This document shows, piece after piece, positions 56,936-64,000 of a DNA stretch of 64,000 nt (its first letter is position 1; the number at the start of each line of letters is the position of its first letter). The position numbers were made by a program, and so were the translations under genes. Under the pieces are notes generated by a model. That model made no database searches, was not told where the DNA came from, and saw nothing but the letters and a program-made list of their open reading frames with translations. The stretch is from assembly GCA_029532415.1 (NCBI GenBank), contig JAQOTA010000060.1, positions 2,976,001 through 3,040,000 of the forward strand, in the 5' to 3' direction. The DNA comes from Marasmius tenuissimus (taxonomy: Eukaryota; Basidiomycota; Agaricomycetes; Agaricales; Marasmiaceae).

Positions 56936-59522
56936 ATGGTCTGGAAACACCACAACAAGAACAAAAACCAGAAGAAGGGCAAGGTTGAGCATGCAACTTT
57001 TGCTCAAAAGAAGAAAGATCTTGGTCTTCTAGTCACTGACGAGCTCCAAAGTGCTCTGACGTCCTGCAAAGAGAGGGTGGAGCGTATCGCCAGGGAGTGT
57101 AGAGCCAGAAATCGCAAGTTCAGGTCAGTTTCTGCAGTCAGCTATCGTTACAATCTAGGTCCCCGATCTGACATACATCGGTTGGTGCTCAGAGATGAAG
57201 AATTCGACCTCCAGAATGACCGGGAAAGGTGTCTTCATGGTATCGGTTCCGAGGAGACCTACACGCCGTCTGACGTTCAGCGAGTGACTGAGATCTTCGA
57301 TAATCCTCAATTTTTCATCGACGGAACCGATTCCAACGACCTTGTCCAAGGAGCGATAGGCAACTGTTGGTTCATCTCCGCACTGGCCACGATTTCGACC
57401 GCCGAAGGTCTCATCGAACGATTCTGCGTTGCGGTACGTTCCTTCTACCTTGATCGACTCTCCTGTGCTCATTGTCTCCAGAGAGACGAAAAGGTTGGCG
57501 TTTACGGGTTCATCTTCTTCAGGGACAGCTCTTGGGTTACCGTGATCATCGATGAGTGCGTTGTGATCCCGGCCATTGCTTTCCCATTGATCTGACCTGC
57601 CGTAATCTTTTGTCAGCTTGTTATTCACCTCCATCCCGAAATTCGAAGAGCTCTCTGCCCAGGAGAAGCAGTTGTACCATGGCGACAAGGACCTCTATAA
57701 CGTATCTGCTCGCAAGAATGGGAAGAGTCTTTACTTTGGCAGGTCAGGCACTCAGGGCGAAACTTGGGTCCCTCTACTAGAGAAAGCTTACGCCAAGCTC
57801 CATGGGAGTTATGGCTCCTTGTGCGGTGGACAGGCGGCTGAGGCGATTGAAGATCTCACTGGGTAAGTGGAGAGACCGTTCTCGATATATACTAGCTCAT
57901 TTTCAGCTCTGTAGCGGCGTCTCTACCTATCTACCTACCAAAGTGCGTGTCGAAAAAGAACCATGTTCATTGATATCTCCTAACCCGGTATATCTAGGAC
58001 ATTCTTGACATTGATCAATTCTGGGAAGAAGAGCTTTTGAAAGCAAACACCGACCGTCTGTTCGGGGCGTCCTATAGATCTTTGGATGGCGCTCGAAGTG
58101 GAGAGTCCGAGATCAAGATCAACGGCCTATACGGGGGCCATGCATATTCTATCTTACGCGCCGTGGAGGTCAAAGGAAAACGTTTCGTGGTCTTGCGCAA
58201 CCCTTGGGGAAAGGGTGAATGGACTGGGCCTTGGTCCGACGGATCAAAGGAGTGGACCCCGGAATGGCTCGAGGTATTGCCTCAACTCGGGCATGGTTTT
58301 GGCGATGACGGGCAGTTTGTCATGGAATGTAAGTCTCATTTATCTTTATTAGGTTCCCAGCGGTTCCGACTTAACGCGGATACAGATCATGACTTCCTCG
58401 AATGCTGGGATAGCATTGACCGAACTCTTCTATTTGACCCGTCATGGGTCATGTCTTCGCAGTGGGTTCAGGTCACGACCAGACCTCTGCTTTCCGCCTG
58501 GTCGCACGGAGACGTTTCCTGTAAGAATCCTCTTCTGCTGATTCGTAATATAGGTGCTGATCTATTTCAGTCACATTCTCCCTGCCAGAGCCTTCTTTGG
58601 CTTGTGTGGTGCTTTCCCAGCTCGATGACCGTTATTTCGAGAAGATAGCTGGCCGCTGTGCTTGGAGAGTCCAATTCATCTTGTTCAAGGACGGGGAGAG
58701 TGATTACATTGCCGAATCCTCTCATGCGAGATTCTACTCGCGTAGCGTCAATCTCGAGGTCAATCTCGAAGCAGGCGACTACGTTGTCCATGTCAGTTTT
58801 TCGCCCCCTTTAGTAACTTGTATATCAACTCACGCTTTCTCGACGCAGGTTCGATTGGATCGAGTAGTCACGCGTGGTCCGGTGAGTGGTCCTTTGTTCA
58901 TCTCTAGCATACCTCTAAAGGATCGCAGGATTACATGAGCGAGGTTATGAGCGATACTAGCTCTCGCGCCATGACACGGGCCTTGACTGAAAGGGCCAGG
59001 TCTCGGTGTGTTGCAGCCAGTACGTCACAGTCTCTTGATTGACCTGGTACCATCTTCTGACTCGTTCCCTTGTTTAGATTTCGACTGGAGGTGAAGATAA
59101 CCCTTAGCTCCGTTTGGTCGATACTGATCGTCTTATGTAGCGAGGAGGGCATCCATTTGCCAATCCCTCTTGGATTCCTGGCTGGTCGAAGCATCGCCTC
59201 TATCAAGCAGGCTTCCGTTCAAGAAGCTGCTGTCGAGGCTGAAGAAGAAGAAGATTGGCAAGAGGAAGTGCAAGCTGGCGGCGATCCTGATGAAGAGGAT
59301 GAAGAGGATGCTGAAGAGGTGGAGGAGGAGGAGGAAGCTGTAGAGGAGGAGGCCGATGGGGATGGTGACGAGGGAGCGGGAGAACCGGAAGTTCCAATGC
59401 AGCTTCCACAGCAAGAGAAGGAGAGCGATCCCACCGAGATCAACACTGTCTTCTTGGGCTTGAAAGTCTACACCAACAAGGAGGCTCCAGTCACTATTGC
59501 TGCTCAGCTCATGCGCGCTTGA
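56936..59522 (+). CDS. Calpain-like cysteine protease (family C2)
   Basis: The ORF is spliced from about a dozen exons. The protease core shows all three catalytic residues: Cys in [17 protein letters not shown], His in [17 protein letters not shown], Asn in [20 protein letters not shown]. Calpain segments such as [19 protein letters not shown] and [19 protein letters not shown] are also present. A Lys/Asn-rich start ([16 protein letters not shown]) is followed by a basic helix. After the protease core comes a calpain III-like beta region ([20 protein letters not shown]), and the C-terminal part includes a long Glu/Asp-rich stretch at about 59230-59380. No EF-hand is present. It should be a cytosolic protease, perhaps Ca-regulated. 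It is not obviously the PalB/Rim13 pH-signalling type, which has a different layout. Confidence 0.92.
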
Positions 59523-59793
59523 CAGTGGCAGCAATCTGGGGGGGGGACCGACTTCGCGATGAAATGACAGACGTGTACACTTTTACTTATCGAGCCTCGG
59601 ACAGCTTTAATCTCAGAGTTTAGTAGTTGTATGCATATATTGTGTGGACATCGAAATGTAGATTCGAAATTGGGACAACACCCTCCTGGTTCCTTTGAGG
59701 GTCATGCTACACTAAAGCAGGCCAAAATTTACCTCGACAAGTTCTTTCCCTTCTTTCCCCTCTATGTGAGGTTAGGCATCAGTTGAGACCCAA
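59523..59793. other. Intergenic
   Basis: Short spacer between the calpain-like and TPR genes, with no motif supported. Confidence 0.5.
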
Positions 59794-62224
59794 ATGTTCT
59801 CTTCTTGCCAGTGAAGGAGGATAACCCCTGTCATTGCGAAGTTCGAACCAATGCAAGACGGATTTTTGCGAATCGTGCGACATTTATGTCAAACCTGCCG
59901 AGTCTCACAAAGCCAACGTTGTTCCGAAACCAACTCGGGACTGGAAATTCGGTCAACATGGCGAGTTGAACAGATCTGCGCATTCTTTACTCTCATTCTA
60001 ACACTTTATCCCCTTCTTTTACTTTGGCTCATTCCAGAACAGTGGTCACGTCGATCTAGCACAGAAACTCAAAGATGAAGGAAACGCGCTTTTTGCCCAG
60101 AAAAACTACGCCTCTGCGAGCGCCAAGTACTCGGAGGCCATATCGTTGGATGACAACAGTCCCATTCTCTATGCCAACAGGTCTGCATGTAGACTTAATC
60201 TGAGGCAGTGAGTAGAGCAACCGCTCTTCGTATTCTCGATCCTACCTTACGACGGACAGATTTCTTGATGCTGCTACCGACGCGTTCAGGGTGGGCTCGT
60301 TTCATTGCGGAAGGCGTCTTACATGTCGAACATTTTCCTTGTCAATCGGAAACAGGCTACAGAACTGAGCCCGACATATGGGAAGGCTTGGGCGAGGCTC
60401 GCCACCGCCAGAGATGTAAGTCAATCTAAACCGACTGACGTATAATCGATCAATCATTCTTACTCATCTTTACTCATATGTTCCTTGCCAACACAGGCTC
60501 TTCGTCAACCCTGGGTCAGTGTGGAGGCATGGAAGAAAGCTTTAGAAACGTTATCGAAAGACGATCTGAGCGAAGCAGAGATCAAGCAGAAAGCAGAATA
60601 CGAAGCCGGTCTGTCGGCTGCGTCGAAAGCCTTGGAGTTGAACAGGTCGGGTGCTGACGTTGGCCCACGTCTTGGGTATAAAAACGACGATCGGAGCTTG
60701 ACGCCGTGGATGTGCGCTTTGGCGCTAATGCCACAATTAGAACGAGAACGAAATCACAGAAGTAGTGTAAGTCCAATTCATTCTCAATGCTCCTTCAAGA
60801 TCGCTTATTTCTGCATAAGGCTTGGACAATCGCCCACGCGTATCTAGATCTGGAGAAAGGGAACGAGCTCCTTAGCCATCAAAAAGTGCAGATGAAAGAT
60901 GGAGCTGAACAGCTGAGGGCGACGCTGCGGGCGATCGAACACCTCTCGAATGCCATTATGATGGACTCCAGAGTGTTCCATATTGGTAGTCAAGACTGGA
61001 TCGAGAGGTTCAATAGACAATGCGAGCAGTTTGCCTTTTCCATGGAAGAGGGGCATTCACTGACTGTCTTTCTATAGTGCGGATCGAGCATGAACATTAC
61101 AGATCGTGGCTACCCTTTGGACCCGAGAGGATCTTCGAACAAGCGGAAGCGAGATTGGCGAAGGAAGGATGGGATAGTGTACGGCCTGCTTTGAGTGGTA
61201 CTGTCCGGTTCGGTCACCATCTTTCTGGTCGATCCTATCTCTCACCGATTCATCTGGTACTCAGGTCTTGGATTTTGCTGGGATTCCTTGACGGCGGTGC
61301 GAGACAGAACCATGTCTCCGAAGCCGAGCACATCACCCGCGCCCTCGAAGTTATTGAATGGGGTCGGAAAACCTGGCCAGACGTACCTTCGAAGGATCGG
61401 GGCGTTATCTTTATGGATACGTTCGTTCGGGGAGTCCAAAAGCTTCGCATTGAGGCTCTCGTTAAGGTACGGAACTCTCCGTACGATCGTACACGAACTC
61501 ATCGATAACTTGACCTGGCCCCCAGGCTTCTACCCAGGAAAAAGATGCATCTTCAAGACTACAACGTTTGGAAGAGCTACTGGTTGAAGCCGAAAAAATG
61601 ATCAAAGACATAGATGACGGTGAACAATCCAACCGCGAAGAGAATCCTTCCGTGGCGGCAGCGTTTTGTTACTACCCTCGAGGGCATGCCCGCGGGTGCG
61701 TCTTTCAACTACGTTCTACTTTCTCTGACCTCAATTCATCCAGTGCGAAAGCGTTCTATTACGGGCGAAAGGCAGAGTTGAGCGAGGATAAAGATGGATG
61801 TCGTGAGCTACACGGAGAGGCAGCTATGACTTATCTTGAAGCCCTGGAAGATTTCTGCGAGGACGACGAGCAGTATACGTGTACGTTGCTCCCCGTTGAT
61901 GGAGAACGAACCCACGCTCACAGATCCTCCACCTTAGTATACTTAAATGCTGCACTACAACACATGTTGAAAGCTGGAGCGCCTGTCGGGTTCATGCTGA
62001 AACAGATGGAAAGATTGAGGGATACTATTCCCAAGACACAACCGATCTGGGGCAAGATGATGTCGATTCAGCAAGCGGGGGAATCCCGGTTCGAACATGT
62101 TTTGAAGTACGAGAAGCACTTCAGGGACCTTCTTGCGGAGGGCAAAATCACCGAAGATGTGGGCCTGGGACTTACATTCTTGACGGATGACAACCGCGAT
62201 TCCTCGATTGTCTTGGACATCTAG
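59794..62224 (+). CDS. Tetratricopeptide-repeat protein
   Basis: Coding from about 59830 onward is clear: FCESCDIYVKPAESHKANVV (Cys-containing start), then DWKFGQHGDGHVDLAQKLKD across an intron, then a TPR array (EGNALFAQKNYASASAKYSE, then LYANRSACRLNLRQ, FLDAATDA, ELSPTYGKAWARLATARDAL). The rest is a long helical region (EHITRALEVIEWGRKTWPDV, AKAFYYGRKAELSEDKDG, FLNAALQHMLKAGAPVGFML) ending at TAG 62222-62224. It is spliced from about ten exons. TPR proteins act as scaffolds or co-chaperones; no enzymatic domain is seen. The first exon is uncertain: a small ATG exon at 59794 joins only with a 31-nt intron, so the true start may be elsewhere. Confidence 0.78.
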
Positions 62225-63278
62225 TTGCCTGTCGACTCCATAACTGGCAGCTACGCACAGGGCAGCGAGTTCCGAAGGCCAATTGGTTGTTCAGCGGAAT
62301 TGTATACTATATCTAGTTTTGTTTAAACATAACAATCTCTCTTGGCTTGTTCAGTTTCTCGCACATGAATCGCTCGGCTGGCTATGACGGTCGCTATTAC
62401 TGAGGTCAACGATAATACTTGCGGCAGTGGCACAGGGAAGTTCTGACTAAGTTCAGGTCCAACCCGATCCTGCCCGAGCGCTTAAGATGTCTTTGCCTCT
62501 TGCCATTATACCGCCACGAAGGCTGGGCACTGGGTGCTAATGTTTTGTTTCATCTTACCTCCCACTGGCCATCGATCCCCGTCCTTCCCGCGAGCTGTCA
62601 AACCGTATTGTACGATCCAAGCCTTCTGAATATCGCGGTCATCGCCTCCGGTTGGTCATTCATGAGAAGAAACAATTGAACAGTCCAGGCAAAAAGTTTT
62701 TTAAATTGCCACGACACGGGAAGGTCGACCACACAGTTGCAGGAGGCTTGGCTCAGGAGTCATTCCGGCACATTGGTATATGGACGTTTTCATTGGTGCA
62801 GTTCCCTTTTTTGTCCATACTACTGGCTCAAGCTGAGGAGGTTGGGCCTTGATCCAAAGCCACACAGAGAACTCAGAACTGGCCCACATTCAGCTGTTCA
62901 GGTACAACCTTCTTATGTTTATTGCGGAGGATTAACGTGGCCCACATGAGCGCCTTGATAGCCCCCAACCATGTATTACAAGTCGGCAACGAGATCAGAA
63001 TGATGGCCCTCCTGGTGGCGGCCAAATAGCTCCATTGGCGATGATTGACGATCCATACCTTCAGCAAGGTGCTTGTCCGAGTTCTGCGAGCATGAAACAG
63101 CAAACAAGAATGATCATCTAGGTTGCGAGCGTTCATCTCTACCTCAGCCCGTCGGGCATCTGACCTCCCTTGAGTTGTAAGCACTTCAAGTTACCGTATG
63201 TTCGGTTGACCGCCGATGCTAACCTTTGATCCAAGCAAAATCACCATGTGCAGCGACCCTTCGCTCCTGACAATGACA
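62225..63278. other. Intergenic, nothing supported
   Basis: About 1 kb with overlapping short frames on both strands, none recognisable. Confidence 0.45.
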
Positions 63279-63285
63279 TATAAAG
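63279..63285 (+). promoter_or_regulatory. Possible TATA box of the membrane protein gene
   Basis: TATAAAG lies 148 bp upstream of the ATG at 63427, a long but possible leader. Confidence 0.3.
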
Positions 63286-63426
63286 CGAGTCCCGCGCCAC
63301 TACACAACCGGGATCTCCCCGGAAATCACGCCCTTTGACTCCCGTGTATCTTATATCACTCGTCGCCTTCCCTCGACCGGTTCGAGCCCTATAATACCCA
63401 CTTCCTCCCAAAACAGTCGCCCCATA

Positions 63427-64000
63427 ATGTCGCACACGTCTCCTGCAAGCTTCTTGATATGGGCCATCCTCTCGTGCATGGTGTGTCTCAACTCGATTCA
63501 ATAGATCACAGCCTAATACATGGATCTACGCCTCAGCTATTCACCTTCCTTGTTTATCATTTATGGTCTTTCGACAGGTTTAAATGCTTGAAGTAAATCT
63601 TCACCACAATAGTATGTTATTCGAAACTGAAGGAGCTGTTGGGCAGGTGGAGTAATAACGGCGCTCACTCTGGGGCTTTCAAGAGGATCATGACCGTGCG
63701 TTCCTATTCCGCTCTCTTGAACGCATAGCACTCACTCGAACCTCTTAGTACTCCTATCTATTAAGTGTGCCGTTGATTATGATATACGCGGTCGGTTTCG
63801 CGACGATCAAGTATCAAGAAGGCTTTGTTGCCCTTCCAGAGCTCGGAAGTATGTCCCCCTATTCCTACCGAAGAAGCATCAATCTGAAGCCGTTATCAAG
63901 TCATACCCAAGCCATTTACATACTGGAAACAGTCTTCAAAAGACGCGATATTACCGTTGACGTTGATGTTCTCTTTAGCATGGGCACTGGAACTGTTCGT
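63427..64000 (+). CDS. Multi-pass membrane protein, 5' part (truncated by window end)
   Basis: Five exons can be read with clean junctions: MSHTSPASFLIWAILSCM, LFTFLVYHLWSFDRFKCLK, WSNNGAHSGAFKRIMT, YSYLLSVPLIMIYAVGFATI plus KYQEGFVALPELG, and PKPFTYWKQSSKDAILPLTL continuing out of the window. Three hydrophobic helices are already evident. Composition and motif order resemble a conserved unnamed membrane family of basidiomycetes that I have seen annotated as hypothetical. I assign no function. Introns are 54-80 nt, consistent with neighbouring genes. Confidence 0.7.

Noticed and set aside
59133..59534. Minus-strand frames rich in Leu, His, Ser and Pro
   Set aside because: Antisense of the Glu/Asp-rich segment of the calpain-like protein; low-complexity shadow.
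63375..63395. GGTTCGAGCCC resembling a tRNA B box
   Set aside because: The T-arm does not pair and no A box, anticodon arm or acceptor stem can be built around it.
1..64000. CRISPR arrays, long terminal repeats, integrase or reverse transcriptase genes
   Set aside because: No spaced repeat array, no long direct terminal repeats and no transposon polymerase or transposase motifs were visible. Decayed zones look like gene relics rather than elements.

Overview
The window looks like nuclear DNA of a mushroom-forming basidiomycete (Agaricomycetes, probably Agaricales). Genes are broken by many GT-AG introns of about 48-80 nt, are densely packed on both strands, and encode families typical of that group: a large BTB/POZ protein repertoire, secreted GH76 and GH43 enzymes, a calpain-like protease, a TPR protein and lineage-restricted unknowns. 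No organelle, viral, prokaryotic or CRISPR signal was seen. The species cannot be fixed from sequence alone.

Layout. 1-0.74 kb: the 3' end of an unknown protein. 0.74-9.5 kb: a gene-poor, decayed tract with several relics of coding sequence, including two diverged copies of one intron-containing gene (about 3.64-4.40 and 6.43-7.10 kb). 9.58-11.78 kb: a ten-exon lineage-restricted gene. 12-14.2 kb: more relics, including a degenerate duplicate of the 3' end of the next gene. 14.49-16.19 kb: saccharopine-dehydrogenase-like oxidoreductase. 16.4-21.8 kb, all minus strand: aldo-keto reductase, BTB protein, Sld7-like replication protein. 22.3-25.9 kb: convergent secreted GH76 and GH43 enzymes. 26.7-28.7 kb: a Ser-rich unknown and a second BTB protein. 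28.9-34.7 kb: CDF-type zinc transporter, CWC15 splicing factor, RluA/Pus9-type pseudouridine synthase. 36-42.1 kb, minus strand: a disordered unknown, an F-BAR/SH3 cytokinesis protein and a Ran1-like kinase. 42.5-45.6 kb: USO1/p115. 46.6-47.7 kb: serine racemase-like enzyme. 49.5-51.5 kb: molybdenum-cofactor-sulfurase-like PLP protein with an apparent frameshift. 51.5-54.8 kb: gene-poor. 54.8-62.2 kb, plus strand: YTM1, calpain-like protease, TPR protein. 63.4 kb to the end: start of a multi-pass membrane protein.

Most intact genes are housekeeping functions (vesicle tethering, ribosome biogenesis, splicing, RNA modification, cytokinesis, replication, metal transport) with a small cell-wall/polysaccharide CAZyme pair. 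No obvious new multi-gene system was found. The most unusual signals are: an eight-residue motif (MELDGILG) shared by two otherwise unrelated neighbours, with only synonymous nucleotide differences; a one-base frameshift in the conserved core of the PLP gene; the stop codon of CWC15 isolated by an intron; and several relic/duplicate pairs in the first 14 kb.
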